In this document: piece after piece, positions 12,289 through 25,333 of the stretch | Layout: each line of letters opens with the position of its first letter | How positions within the stretch are numbered: the first letter of the stretch is position 1 | Origin: Mactra quadrangularis | Taxonomy: Eukaryota; Mollusca; Bivalvia; Venerida; Mactridae | Assembly (NCBI GenBank): GCA_025267735.1 | Contig: CM046294.1 | Coordinates: forward strand, 7,908,001 to 7,972,000 | Length of the DNA stretch: 64,000 bases | Direction: 5' to 3' | Notes under the pieces: generated by a model | Told to the model about the DNA's origin: nothing | Seen by the model: the letters and a program-made list of their open reading frames with translations, nothing else | The model's database searches: none | Program-made: the position numbers and the translations under genes

Positions 12289-13975
12289 CGTGAAATTTTG
12301 AACTTTGCGACAGGTCCGTGTATGCAGAAAATTCAAGAAATTGCAAATTTTGGTGCGGAGGATTCAGAGTCGCCAAACGGGCCGGTTGGTGGGTGGGGTT
12401 GGTCGGTGATGTCAAATCCGTCAAGGAAACGCGCATAACCAGGGTTTGCAAGTCAAACAGGAAAGCGTGAGGCCAGGTAATGTTTCTCAATTGTTTCCTA
12501 CTGTAATTAACAGGGATACTCAGTTCTATTCATCTCAGAGGTCAGCCACACACGTGTTTGCGGGCTATATACGTTGGAGATGGATTGGAACCGCCTATGA
12601 AATCCCCACTTTTGGCCTGGAAATGCCCCGGCTATATACGTTGGAGATGGATTGGAACCGCCTATGAAATCCCCACTTTTGGCCTGGAAATGCCCCAGGA
12701 GACAATGACATTGACAAATGTCAGTTCTTGAGCGAAAAAATTTAGCGTCACTAAACTGCCCCAAATATGATGGGGACTGTTCGGGGGGTCAAGTAGGTCA
12801 AGGTAAAGCCAGAGTCGCCAAACGGGCCGGTTGGTGGGTGGGGTTGGTCGGTGATGTCAAATCCGTCAAGGAAACGCGCATAACCAGGGTTCGCAAGTCA
12901 AACAGGAAAGCGTGAGGCCAGGTAATGTTTCTCAATTGTTTCCTACTGTAATTAACAGGGATACTCAGTTCTATTCATCTCAGAGGTCAGCCACACACGT
13001 GTTTGCGGGCTATATACGTTGGAGATGGATTGGAACCGCCTATGAAATCCCCACTTTTGGCCTGGAAATGCCCCGGGAGACAATGACATTGACAAATGTC
13101 AGTTTTTGAGCGAAAAAATTTAGCGTCACGAAACTGCCCCAAATATGATGGGGACTGTTCGGGGGGTCAAATAGGTCAAGGTAAAGCCAGAGTCGCCAAA
13201 CGGGCCGGTTGGTGGGTGGGGTTGGTCGGTGATGTCAAATCCGTCAAGGAAACGCGCATAACCAGGGTTCGCAAGTCAAACAGGAAAGCGTGAGGCCAGG
13301 TAATGTTTCTCAATTGTTTCCTACTGTAATTAACAGGGATACTCAGTTCTATTCATCTCAGAGGTGTGAAAGCCCAGCCACACACGTGTTTGCGGGCTAT
13401 ATACGTTGGAGATGGATTGGAACCGCCTATGAAATCCCCACTTTTGGCCTGGAAATGCCCCGGCTATATACGTTGGAGATGGATTGGAACCGCCTATGAA
13501 ATCCCCACTTTTGGCCTGGAAATGCCCCGGGAGACAATGACATTGACAAATGTCAGTTTTTGAGCGAAAAAATTTAGCGTCACGAAACTGCCCCAAATAT
13601 GATGGGGACTGTTCGGGGGGTCAAGTAGGTCAAGGTAAAGCCAGAGTCGCCAAACGGGCCGGTTGGTGGGTGGGGTTGGTCGGTGATGTCAAATCCATCA
13701 AGGAAACGCGCATAACCAGGGTTCGCAAGTCAAACAGGAAAGCGTGAGGCCAGGTAATGTTTCTCAATGGTTTCCTACTGTAATTAACCGGGATACTCAG
13801 TTCTATTCATCTCAGAGGTGTGAAAGCCCAGCCACACACGTGTTTGCGGGCTATATACGTTGGAGATGGATTGGAACCGCCTATGAAATCCCCACTTTTG
13901 GCCTGGAAATGCCCCGGGATGACAATGTCATTGTCTCCCGGGGCATTTCCAGGCCAAAAGTGGGGATTTCATAGG
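12289..13975. repeat. Variant 5' domain of the satellite with short composite units
   Basis: The motif tgtcag(t/c)(t/c)ttgagcgaaa recurs at about 12719, 13097 and 13551 inside composite units of 378 and 454 bp. The 454-bp unit equals 378 plus an extra 67-bp block and 9 bp (tgtgaaagc insertion near 13366). The 67-bp block (ggctatatacgttggagatg...) is tandemly doubled at 12563/12630 and again near 13398/13465. This is a younger local rearrangement of the monomers. Confidence 0.8.
13880..13975. repeat. 96-bp near-perfect palindrome, first of five in the array
   Basis: Two 40-bp arms (cctatgaaatccccactttt... and ...aaaagtggggatttcatagg) match perfectly. They enclose gacaatgtcattgtc, itself palindromic, with one unpaired t on the left. 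Further copies lie at 15353-15448 (left arm mutated), 16820-16915, 18287-18382 and 19755-19850, one per higher-order repeat. The earlier units at 12.5-13.5 kb carry only the left arm. Confidence 0.95.
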
Positions 13976-14339
13976 CTTTATATTTAAGACTAACCTAAAC
14001 TGTACTTGTTGAACAGGTGCGCGTATGCAGTCAATGTCAGTTTTTGAGCGAAAAAACTTAGAGTCACGAAACCGCCCCAGGGATGATGGGGTCTGTGCGG
14101 GGGGTCAAGTAGGTCAAGGTAAAGCGCGTAACCGGGGTCCTAAAGCGGTGCGGATAGCGGGGGCCTCGATTTTGCCTTTCAGGGGTCCCAAATATGAAAA
14201 TTCTGCACTATTGCCTTCAGAGCAGTATGACCCCCCTTAAAACAGGTTTTTAGGGCTAACATCCACCTAGGACCCTGTAGAAACTTATATTTGGACCTGC
14301 TGGGACCTTTTTAGGCCAAAAGTGGAGAAAAAATTTTTT

Positions 14340-17300
14340 CGTGAAATTTTGAACTTTGCGACAGGTCCGCGTATGAAGAAAATGTCAGTTTTTGAGCGAA
14401 AAAATTTAGCGTCACGAAACTGCCCCAAATATGATGGGGACTGTTCGGGGGGGTCAAGTAGGTCAAGGTAAAGCGCGTAACCGGGGTCCTAAAGCCGTGC
14501 ATATTAGCGGGGGGCCTCGATTTTGCGTTTCAGGGGTCCCAAATATGAAAATTCTGCACTATTGCCTTCATGGCGGTCTGACCCCCTTAAAACAGGTTTT
14601 TAGGGCTAAGGTCCACCTTAAACGCTGAGGAAACTTACATTCGGACCCGCTGGGACCATTTTAGGCCAAAACTGGAGAAAAAATTTTTTCGTGAAATTTT
14701 GAACTTTGCGACAGGTCCGCGTATGCAGAAAATGTCAGTTTTTGAGCGAAAAAATTTAGCGTCACGAAACTGCCCCAAATATGATGGGGACTGTTCGGGG
14801 GGGTCAAGTAGGTCAAGGTAAAGCGCGTAACCGGGGTCCTAAAGCCGTGCGGATAGCGGGGGGCCTCGATTTTGCGTTTCAGGGGTCCCAAATATGAAAA
14901 TTCTGCACTATTGCCTTCATGGCGGGTCTGACCCCCTTAAAACAGGTTTTTAGGGCTAAGGTCCACCTGAAACGCTGAGGAAACTTACATTCGGACCCGC
15001 TGGGACCTTTTTAGGCCAAAACTGGGAGAAAAAATTTTTCGTGAAATTTTGAACTTTGCGACAGGTCCGCGTATGCAGAAAATTCAAGAAATTGCAAATT
15101 TTGGTGCGGAGGATTCAGAGTCACCAAACGGGCCGGTTGGTGGGTGGGGTTGGTCGGTGATGTCAAATCCGTCAAGGAAACGCGCATAACCAGGGTTCGC
15201 AAGTCAAACAGGAAAGCGTGAGGCCAGTTATGTTTCTCAATGGTTTCCTACTGTAATTAACAGGGATACTCAGTTCTATTCATCTCAGAGGTGTGAAAGC
15301 CCAGCCACACACGTGTTTGCGGGCTATATACGTTGGAGATGGATTGGAACCGCCTATGAAATCCTCCACTTTTGGCCTGGAAATGCCCCGGATGACAATG
15401 TCATTGTCTCCCGGGGCATTTCCAGGCCAAAAGTGGGGATTTCATAGGCTTTATATTTAAGACTAACCTAAACTGTACTTGTTGAACAGGTGCGCGTATG
15501 CAGTCAATGTCAGTTTTTGAGCGAAAAAACTTAGAGTCACGAAACCGCCCCAGGGATGATGGGGTCTGTGCGGGGGGTCAAGTAGGTCAAGGTAAAGCGC
15601 GTAACCGGGGTCCTAAAGCGGTGCGGATAGCGGGGGCCTCGATTTTGCCTTTCAGGGGTCCCAAATATGAAAATTCTGCACTATTGCCTTCAGAGCAGTA
15701 TGACCCCCTTAAAACAGGTTTTTAGGGCTAACATCCACCTAGGGACCCCTGTAGAAACTTATATTTGGACCCGCTGGGACCTTTTTAGGCCAAAAGTGGA
15801 GAAAAATTTTTTTCGTGAAATTTTGAACTTTGCGACAGGTCCGCGTATGAAGAAAATGTCAGTTTTTGAGCGAAAAAATTTAGCGTCACGAAACTGCCCC
15901 AAATATGATGGGGACTGTTCGGGGGGTCAAGTAGGTCAAGGTAAAGCGCGTAACCGGGGTCCTAAAGCCGTGCATATAGCGGGGGCCTCGATTTTGCGTT
16001 TCAGGGGTCCCAAATATGAAAATTCTGCACTATTGCCGTTCATGGCGGTCTGACCCCCTTAAAACAGGTTTTTAGGGCTAAGGTCCACCTTAAACGCTGA
16101 GGAAACTTACATTCGGACCCGCTGGGACCATTTTAGGCCAAAACTGGAGAAAAAATTTTTTCGTGAAATTTTTGAACTTTGCGACAGGTCCGCGTATGCA
16201 GAAAATGTCAGTTTTTGAGCGAAAAAATTTAGGTCACGAAACTGCCCCAAATATGATGGGGACTGTTCGGGGGGTCAAGTAGGTCAAGGTAAAGCGCGTA
16301 ACCGGGGTCCTAAAGCCGTGCGGATAGCGGGGGCCTCGATTTTGCGTTTCAGGGGTCCCAAATATGAAAATTCTGCACTATTGCCTTCATGGCGGTCTGA
16401 CCCCCTTAAAACAGGTTTTTAGGGCTAAGGTCCACCTGAAACGCTGAGGAAACTTACATTCGGACCCGCTGGGACCTTTTTAGGCCAAAACTGGAGAAAA
16501 AATTTTTTCGTATTTTGAACTTTGCGACAGGTCCGCGTATGCAGAAAATTCAAGAAATTGCAAATTTTGGTGCGGAGGATTCAGAGTCACCAAACGGGCC
16601 GGTTGGTGGGTGGGGTTGGTCGGTGATGTCAAATCCGTCAAGGAAACGCGCATAACCAGGGTTCGCAAGTCAAACAGGAAAGCGTGAGGCCAGGTTATGT
16701 TTCTCAATGGTTTCCTACTGTAATTAACAGGGATACTCAGTTCTATTCATCTCAGAGGTGTGAAAGCCCAGCCACACACGTGTTTGCGGGCTATATACGT
16801 TGGAGATGGATTGGAACCGCCTATGAAATCCCCACTTTTGGCCTGGAAATGCCCCGGGATGACAATGTCATTGTCTCCCGGGGCATTTCCAGGCCAAAAG
16901 TGGGGATTTCATAGGCTTTATATTTAAGACTAACCTAAACTGTACTTGTTGAACAGGTGCGCGTATGCAGTCAATGTCAGTTTTTGAGCGAAAAAACTTA
17001 GAGTCACGAAACCGCCCCAGGGATGATGGGGTCTGTGCGGGGGGTCAAGTAGGTCAAGGTAAAGCGCGTAACCGGGGTCCTAAAGCGGTGCGGATAGCGG
17101 GGGCCTCGATTTTGCCTTTCAGGGGTCCCAAATATGAAAATTCTGCACTATTGCCTTCAGAGCAGTATGACCCCCTTAAAACAGGTTTTTAGGGCTAACA
17201 TCCACCTAGGACCCTGTAGAAACTTATATTTGGACCCGCTGGGACCTTTTTAGGCCAAAAGTGGAGAAAAATTTTTTTCGTGAAATTTTGAACTTTGCGA

Positions 17301-20300
17301 CAGGTCCGCGTATGAAGAAAATGTCAGTTTTTGAGCGAAAAAATTTAGCGTCACGAAACTGCCCCAAATATGATGGGGACTGTTCGGGGGGTCAAGCAGG
17401 TCAAGGTAAAGCGCGTAACCGGGGTCCTAAAGCCGTGCATATAGCGGGGGCCTCGATTTTGCGTTTCAGGGGTCCCAAATATGAAAATTCTGCACTATTG
17501 CCTTCATGGCGGTCTGACCCCCTTAAAACAGGTTTTTAGGGCTAAGGTCCACCTTAAACGCTGAGGAAACTTACATTCGGACCCGCTGGGACCATTTTAG
17601 GCCAAAACTGGAGAAAAAATTTTTTCGTGAAATTTTGAACTTTGCGACAGGTCCGCGTATGCAGAAAATGTCAGTTTTTGAGCGAAAAAATTTAGCGTCA
17701 CGAAACTGCCCCAAATATGATGGGGACTGTTCGGGGGGTCAAGTAGGTCAAGGTAAAGCGCGTAACCGGGGTCCTAAAGCCGTGCGGATAGCGGGGGCCT
17801 CGATTTTGCGTTTCAGGGGTCCAAAATTTGAAAATTCTGCACTATTGCCTTCATGGCGGTCTGACCCCCTTAAAACAGGTTTTTAGGGCTAAGGTCCACC
17901 TGAAACGCTGAGGAAACTTACATTCGGACCCGCTGGGACCTTTTTAGGCCAAAACTGGAGAAAAATTTTTTTCGTGAAATTTTGAACTTTGCGACAGGTC
18001 CGCGTATGCAGAAAATTCAAGAAATTGCAAATTTTGGTGCAGAGGATTCAGAGTCACCAAACGGGCCGGTTGGTGGGTGGGGTTGGTCGGTGATGTCAAA
18101 TCCGTCAAGGAAACGCGCATAACCAGGGTTCGCAAGTCAAACAGGAAAGCGTGAGGCCAGGTTATGTTTCTCAATGGTTTCCTACTGTAATTAACAGGGA
18201 TACTCAGTTCTATTCATCTCAGAGGTGTGAAAGCCCAGCCACACACGTGTTTGCGGGCTATATACGTTGGAGATGGATTGGAACCGCCTATGAAATCCCC
18301 ACTTTTGGCCTGGAAATGCCCCGGGATGACAATGTCATTGTCTCCCGGGGCATTTCCAGGCCAAAAGTGGGGATTTCATAGGCTTTATATTTAAGACTAA
18401 CCTAAACTGTACTTGTTGAACAGGTGCGCGTATGCAGTCAATGTCAGTTTTTGAGCGAAAAAACTTAGAGTCACGAAACCGCCCCAGGGATGATGGGGTC
18501 TGTGCGGGGGGTCAAGTAGGTCAAGGTAAAGCGCGTAACCGGGGTCCTAAAGCGGTGCGGATAGCGGGGGCCTCGATTTTGCCTTTCAGGGGTCCCAAAT
18601 ATGAAAATTCTGCACTATTGCCTTCAGAGCAGTATGACCCCCTTAAAACAGGTTTTTAGGGCTAACATCCACCTAGGACCCTGTAGAAACTTATATTTGG
18701 ACCCGCTGGGACCTTTTTAGGCCAAAAGTGGAGAAAATTTTTTTTCGTGAAATTTTGAACTTTGCGACAGGTCCGCGTATGAAGAAAATGTCAGTTTTTG
18801 AGCGAAAAAATTTAGCGTCACGAAACTGCCCCAAATATGATGGGGACTGTTCGGGGGGTCAAGTAGGTCAAGGTAAAGCGCGTAACCGGGGTCCTAAAGC
18901 CGTGCATATAGCGGGGGCCTCGATTTTGCGTTTCAGGGGTCCCAAATATGAAAATTCTGCACTATTGCCTTCATGGCGGTCTGACCCCCTTAAAACAGGT
19001 TTTTAGGGCTAAGGTCCACCTTAAACGCTGAGGAAACTTACATTCGGACCCGCTGGGACCATTTTAGGCCAAAACTGGAGAAAAAATTTTTTCGTGAAAT
19101 TTTGAACTTTGCGACAGGTCCGCGTATGCAGAAAATGTCAGTTTTTGAGCGAAAAAATTTAGCGTCACGAAACTGCCCCAAATATGATGGGGACTGTTCG
19201 GGGGGGTCAAGTAGGTCAAGGTAAAGCGCGTAACCGGGGTCCTAAAGCCGTGCGGATAGCGGGGGCCTCGATTTTGCGTTTCAGGGGTCCCAAATATGAA
19301 AATTCTGCACTATTGCCTTCATGGCGGTCTGACCCCCTTAAAACAGGTTTTTAGGGCTAAGGTCCACCTGAAACGCTGAGGAAACTTACATTCGGACCCG
19401 CTGGGACCTTTTTAGGCCAAAACTGGAGAAAAAATTTTTTCGTGAAATTTTGAACTTTGCGACAGGTCCGCGTATGCAGAAAATTCAAGAAATTGCAAAT
19501 TTTGGTGCGGAGGATTCAGAGTCACCAAACGGGCCGGTTGGTGGGTGGGGTTGGTCGGTGATGTCAAATCCGTCAAGGAAACGTGCATAACCAGGGTTCG
19601 CAAGTCAAACAGGAAAGCGTGAGGCCAGGTTATGTTTCTCAATGGTTTCCTACTGTAATTAACAGGGATACTCAGTTCTATTCATCTCAGAGGTGTGAAA
19701 GCCCAGCCACACACGTGTTTGCGGGCTATATACGTTGGAGATGGATTGGAACCGCCTATGAAATCCCCACTTTTGGCCTGGAAATGCCCCGGGATGACAA
19801 TGTCATTGTCTCCCGGGGCATTTCCAGGCCAAAAGTGGGGATTTCATAGGCTTTATATTTAAGACTAACCTAAACTGTACTTGTTGAACAGGTGCGCGTA
19901 TGCAGTCAATGTCAGTTTTTGAGCGAAAAAACTTAGAGTCACGAAACCGCCCCAGGGATGATGGGGTCTGTGCGGGGGGTCAAGTAGGTCAAGGTAAAGC
20001 GCGTAACCGGGGTCCTAAAGCGGTGCGGATAGCGGGGGCCTCGATTTTGCCTTTCAGGGGTCCCAAATATGAAAATTCTGCACTATTGCCTTCAGAGCAG
20101 TATGACCCCCTTAAAACAGGTTTTTAGGGCTAACATCCACCTAGGACCCTGTAGAAACTTATATTTGGACCCGCTGGGACCTTTTTAGGCCAAAAGTGGA
20201 GAAAAATTTTTTTCGTGAAATTTTGAACTTTGCGACAGGTCCGCGTATGAAGAAAATGTCAGTTTTTGAGCGAAAAAATTTAGCGTCACGAAACTGCCCC

Positions 20301-20994
20301 AAATATGATGGGGACTGTTCGGGGGGTCAAGTAGGTCAAGGTAAAGCGCGTAACCGGGGTCCTAAAGCCGTGCATATAGCGGGGGCCTCGATTTTGCGTT
20401 TCAGGGGTCCCAAATATGAAAATTCTGCACTATTGCCTTCATGGCGGTCTGACCCCCTTAAAACAGGTTTTTAGGGCTAAGGTCCACCTTAAACGCTGAG
20501 GAAACTTACATTCGGACCCGCTGGGACCATTTTAGGCCAAAACTGGAGAAAAAATTTTTTCGTGAAATTTTGAACTTTGCGACAGGTCCGCGTATGCAGA
20601 AAATGTCAGTTTTTGAGCGAAAAAATTTAGCGTCACGAAACTGCCCCAAATATGATGGGGACTGTTCGGGGGGTCAAGTAGGTCAAGGTAAAGCGCGTAA
20701 CCGGGGTCCTAAAGCCGTGCGGATAGCGGGGGCCTCGATTTTGCGTTTCAGGGGTCCCAAATATGAAAATTCTGCACTATTGCCTTCATGGCGGTCTGAC
20801 CCCCTTAAAACAGGTTTTTAGGGCTAAGGTCCACCTGAAACGCTGAGGAAACTTACATTCGGACCCGCTGGGACCTTTTTAGGCCAAAACTGGAGAAAAA
20901 ATTTTTTCGTGAAATTTTGAACTTTGCGACAGGTCCGCGTATGCAGAAAATTCAAGAAATTGCAAATTTTGGTGCGGAGGATTCAGAGTCACCA
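14340..20994. repeat. ~1,467-bp higher-order repeat domain, about 4.5 units
   Basis: Units start at 14340, 15814, 17279, 18746 and 20214 (periods 1474, 1465, 1467, 1468). Each has two ~347-bp monomers, a third truncated monomer switching at ttcaagaaattgcaaatttt into a unique module, the palindrome, and a diverged monomer marked cttagagtcacgaaaccgcc. Units differ by only scattered substitutions and homopolymer indels, indicating recent amplification. Confidence 0.9.
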
Positions 20995-21094
20995 NNNNNN
21001 NNNNNNNNNNNNNNNNNNNNNNNNNNNNNNNNNNNNNNNNNNNNNNNNNNNNNNNNNNNNNNNNNNNNNNNNNNNNNNNNNNNNNNNNNNNNNN
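20995..21094. other. Assembly gap (100 N)
   Basis: Exactly 100 N interrupt a satellite unit. Downstream sequence is unrelated AT-rich DNA. A round 100 usually denotes a gap of unknown size, so more satellite is probably missing. Confidence 0.95.
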
Positions 21095-21790
21095 TAACAC
21101 TTAAGTCCAATTGACAGTTTTTATGTGTCGATTATTTGGTATGACTTTTGTAATGCTTTATATTTCGTATATATTATGTGCAAAATTATAAAGATTGCAA
21201 ATGTATTTCATAAGAACTTCATTGGAATGACTTATTATCTTTGTTTTGCCACTCAATATTGTAATTTTTAATTTTTGAAAAGCAAGTAAGTTAAAAACTA
21301 GAAATGTGCTTGTTTATATGTTTAAGTAAAGTGCAAATGTATTCAGTATGTTAATTTTCAGTGGTGAGAAAGCATTACTCAGTATTTTCATGTAATAAGT
21401 TTGAATAGAATACAATATTTAGTTGAGAATTTCTCAATTATGTACTATGCATATTGCATAGTGGGATATATCAAAGTCTTTATTATTGTAAGCAAACGTG
21501 CAACTCAGTACAACAGTACAGTGGTATTACGTGTATTCATAATTAAAGTACTTTATTACTTTACATAACTAATTATCATTACAAATTGGAAAATATAACC
21601 AATGCAAAATTCACTCTCTGACCAAGGCAGTGAGTTGGTTGATTCTATTTTTTAAATGAACTTAAAAAACAAAGTATGCTGAACAATTTATTATCACTTA
21701 TTATTCATTGAAATTGCAGGTAAGTCTTGCAGGTTGAATAAACCAAGTACAAAATATCAGTGACTCAATATTTAAAACATATTGTAATTA
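21095..21790. other. AT-rich flank between the gap and the Myb/SANT-like gene
   Basis: No independent feature recognised, apart from the weak candidate terminal exon of the Myb/SANT-like gene at 21645-21678. Confidence 0.4.
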
Positions 21791-21791
21791 C

Positions 21792-24700
21792 CTTATATTT
21801 GGGATGCTACCTTGTTGACATAATACTGCAATTTCTTCATTACTGAAAATGTAGATATGAAGTAAATTTAACATGCATGTTAGAAAGTTGAAATAATACA
21901 AATTATCAAAACAATTGACAATGTTTATGAACACAAAGTTATCAGTCCATTCTTATTTCTACATAATTACTTTCAAAACTTGCCATTCATTAATTAAAAT
22001 TACTTTGTATAACTTACATTATACATCAAAGAAACTGATTAAACTTTAAAAAGTGCACTACTTATACTTACTTTTGATTGTATTCCACATTTTGAGAAAC
22101 ACAATAAGTTGTCAATTCTTCTGATACACTGAAATGAAAATAAATTTTCTAAATAGACTTGTTTCTGTTACAGTGTACGTGTTGATCATAAGTAAAAAGT
22201 TTCATACGTGAGAGGTGTTATTGAAATGAAATATATTATTATGTTCATTTGTAATGTATTATTGCATATATCAATATGTTATGCAACTAGAATAGTAAGG
22301 AGAATATACATGAATATTTAAATATGTGTTGTTTTATGTGTACTTTAGGTAGAAGAACCATAATGTGAAACTATTTTGTGACCACACAAATTTTACAGAG
22401 AAATGGTATCCTATTATACATTGTTTTTTTAATGTTTTTTTTAATTATGTTGAATAATATTTTCAACAGACATATTAAAAATCATATCAAATGGTGATTA
22501 ACTCACTTTGATTATTTCTTTTTGTTAATTTTGCCAAGGTATGTTGTTGAATAAATCTATTCCGTGCTAAAGTATAAGCATGATGTTATGACTGAAAAAT
22601 AACACACCTTTGTGGGTGAAAGCTCAACATTTTCAAAATCCTGAAATTTCCAAATCTTATATTTTTAAAGCCACATCACCTTATGGAAAGGGCATTTTCT
22701 CTGTTCCAAAAATCATAAACTTCAGGATCAGTCATGAAAACTTTCACCCACAAACTTTGTAATTATTTATCATGGTTTTCAAATATATTTATGAATATAA
22801 ATTAACATTATGGGAATTGTACCTTACCTTTTGATATAAAAGTCAAACTGACATAGCATTGTACAAGTAACATACATCTGCTGGAAATATTCTACTTTAG
22901 CATACCATGTAGTTGCATACTATTAATAAAAATAACATTGTTATCACTTACGAGGACATGTCCAACATCATTTGGGTTGAGTCCATTCCCCCATTTATAC
23001 CATTTACACATATAGAGTTCTTTCCTACCAAACTCATTACGGCATCAGCCACTGGAGATAACTCTTTAGTACACGGACCTCCTCCTGAAAAATGTCATTG
23101 TTAAAACTAACATTTAAGTACTTAAAAAAAGTAGTAGCACATGGTCATTTACAATGTGCAATGTTTTTTCCCACAAATTTGGGAATATGACCCATACCCC
23201 AAGAATTGGGAATTTTATCAGCATTATTGTTTAAATTGGGATAAAATGTCATGCAAATTTAGTAACAATAGCAGATTTTACAAAGTTTTTTTCTCATTTT
23301 CATTAAATTAGATAGTTAATGTTAAAGAAAGATTACTTGGATGTATTATTTTTAGCTGAAGCATACTTGTTTTCCAATTTAAATTGTGAATTTTTGATGG
23401 AAATTTGTGTAAAAAAATATGATTTTAGATTGGGAATATAGCCCATTAAGGGGTATAAAATTGACAAAAAATAAACACTGTATGGTGCTGGCTGCATTTT
23501 CGAAATATGTACAACGTGGCAGATACTTTAATTTTAGTACATATTTAAGTGTACATGTAAACTAATTGAATAGGTATACCATGTATAACAAGTTGAATTG
23601 TCAACAAGTACAATACCATTATAGTACATTGACTGTTGTCTTTATAACCCTTGAAATTGTTTTATGATGTGATTATGACGAACAAGCAAAGAACATCTCC
23701 ATAATAAACTGTATTATAAAACTATTTTTTTTCAATGCACTTACTTGTACATGCACTCACCTGTTTGATTTCTCTGCCTTTGGAAGTCAGCATATTGTGA
23801 CTTGCTCTTCTGTACTAAATTGTCCCATTTCTTTATTATTTCTGTCGTTGATCTTGGGATTTCTGCCCTTAGGTTGAATTCTTTGTGAATGACCTCCCAC
23901 AGTTGTTTTTTGCTGGAAGATGTTATTTCTGTAAAATTTATACATGCTGATATTAATTGGGAATGTTGTTGACACTGCAACCTCGGTACATGCCTACATT
24001 CTTTGAATTAAAAGCATTCTTTGAATAAAATTACTATATATATAAAATTATGATTTAACATTTACAGATCGTAGACTTAGCAACGGTTAAACAATTAGAA
24101 TGGTCATTTTACACTTAAGAAGGACCCATCTAACTTTATAACCACTGTACTAGTTTGAAAAACATGTCTTACTAGTAAACTGTAATACATATACATAAAA
24201 ACATAAAAGTAATTGTACAGTAAAAATAGCTGCTGTGGGTTTTTCTGTTTTGAGATTTGTAAGCCTAAGGGGCTAGGAAAAATCAGAAAAATCTCATCAT
24301 TTGCTTGAAATTACGAGACGATCTCTCTTTGAAAATATGATCCAGGATCAGGGCATTGTCATTTTCATTGTCCAGAAGGCATACAGGATATCGGAGGTCA
24401 CTGAATGCTCATTAAATAAAACCATTTGTCTTTGAAACCCCTGAATGGGCCCGATATCGAGTTCTGCATACTCGTAGGTAATATGTAACTAGTTTTTAAT
24501 GTTTGAAATGCGCGAGACAATGAGTTAAATCACGAAACTTGACTGCAAAGTTTTTAAATGTTTATTGAACCACCGGCGATTACGTTTACAAGGATTTAAT
24601 GACAGTAACAAATACGCGTATCTAATATAAACAAACTTCCTAGTTACAAACATGCATACATTATTAACTCCCCTTACATGCATCAAGTTTACAACGGGCC

Positions 24701-25023
24701 CGGATAGTTTTATGATAAATAAAGTAACCGCACTAGCTGTGGATAACCATTACTACTAAATAAATGAATTAATAAATTTTACTTTAACACGGAATCACGA
24801 TTTAACAATATGGTTAGACGAACAATAATCTAACTTATATATAAGTTATATAAATTTATTAGTTATTTCATGTGAATTACTTACTTGGAGTAAACTTATG
24901 CCTCATGTAGGCATACCTTGTCATTGAACCATCGCTTGTGTTTTTCCCCAAGACTTCAACAAGAATCAAACAATCGTTGGTGGAAAAATTTTGAGATCTA
25001 GCCTTTTTTGCTTCGGAAGCCAT
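21792..25023 (-). CDS. Myb/SANT-like DNA-binding domain protein, five exons visible
   Basis: Exons in transcription order: 25023-24885 (ATG at 25023), 23928-23761, 23084-22952, 22128-22072 and 21842-21792, all with GT..AG introns and one continuous frame (548 bp). Exons 1-2 form a Myb/SANT-like (trihelix-type) domain: NFSTNDCLILVEVLGKN, then KKQLWEVIHKEF with Trp, then IIKKWDNLVQKSKSQY with Trp. Exons 2-3 give the characteristic TGGGP...ELSPVADAVMSLVGKN linker. This architecture matches NAIF1-like and Harbinger-associated Myb-like proteins. The 3' end is unsettled: a possible last exon 21678-21645 would add about ten residues and a TAG, but its acceptor is weak. The role is presumably nuclear DNA binding, by family. 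A PIF/Harbinger-like end at 25150-25333 lies just upstream of the ATG, suggesting a transposon-encoded protein; a domesticated host gene is the alternative. Confidence 0.75.
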
Positions 25024-25149
25024 GTCAAACTAAGAGACGACAACGATATTCTGCAGACGATAATTGGTACGCGCGCTACGAAATGTTACTATTTTTAGCT
25101 ACGTAAAACACCTCCACGCGACATTCCGTTTCTATTTATAGACTAGAAA

Positions 25150-25333
25150 TTCCATTGAGATTTACTTAAGGTTGAGGAAAAAATCAACCTTATCCTTTCG
25201 TAAGTATTTCCTTAAGTGACTTTGAGAATACCACTTAAGGTTGAGGAAGACTTTTTCCTTAGCTAAGGAGAAAATGTTGAGGATGAGGAAATCTTTAATT
25301 TTATCCTTAAGGTAAGATGAGAATACGGCCCCA
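25150..25333 (-). mobile_element. PIF/Harbinger-like transposon end
   Basis: Read on the minus strand from 25333: ggggccgtattctcatctta, then repeated cttaagg / tcctcaacc subterminal motifs (25160-25173, 25230-25245, around 25275). GGGCCGTATTCTC-type termini are known to me from Harbinger-class elements. The opposite end was not found in the sequence available and may lie beyond the N gap. Confidence 0.45.

Larger units (their letters stand above)
11595..20994. repeat. Satellite array of ~347-bp monomers with higher-order structure
   Basis: The anchor cgtgaaattttgaactttgc recurs at 11595, 11942, 12289, 14340, 14690, 15040, 15814, 16162, 17279, 17626, 17973, 18746, 19093, 19441, 20214, 20561 and 20909; at 16509 it is degenerate (cgtattttgaactttgc). 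Neighbouring copies are 347-350 bp apart, with regular long steps of ~770-774 bp. The array is markedly richer in G+C than its flanks. Short ORFs on both strands merely follow the repeat; none has a family signature. The array runs directly into the N gap, so its true length is unknown. Confidence 0.95.

Noticed and set aside
11583..20821. Many 60-128-codon ORFs on both strands across the satellite
   Set aside because: They repeat with the satellite period, occur on both strands of the same DNA, have no family motifs and break wherever the repeat has an indel. They are consequences of the repeat, not genes.
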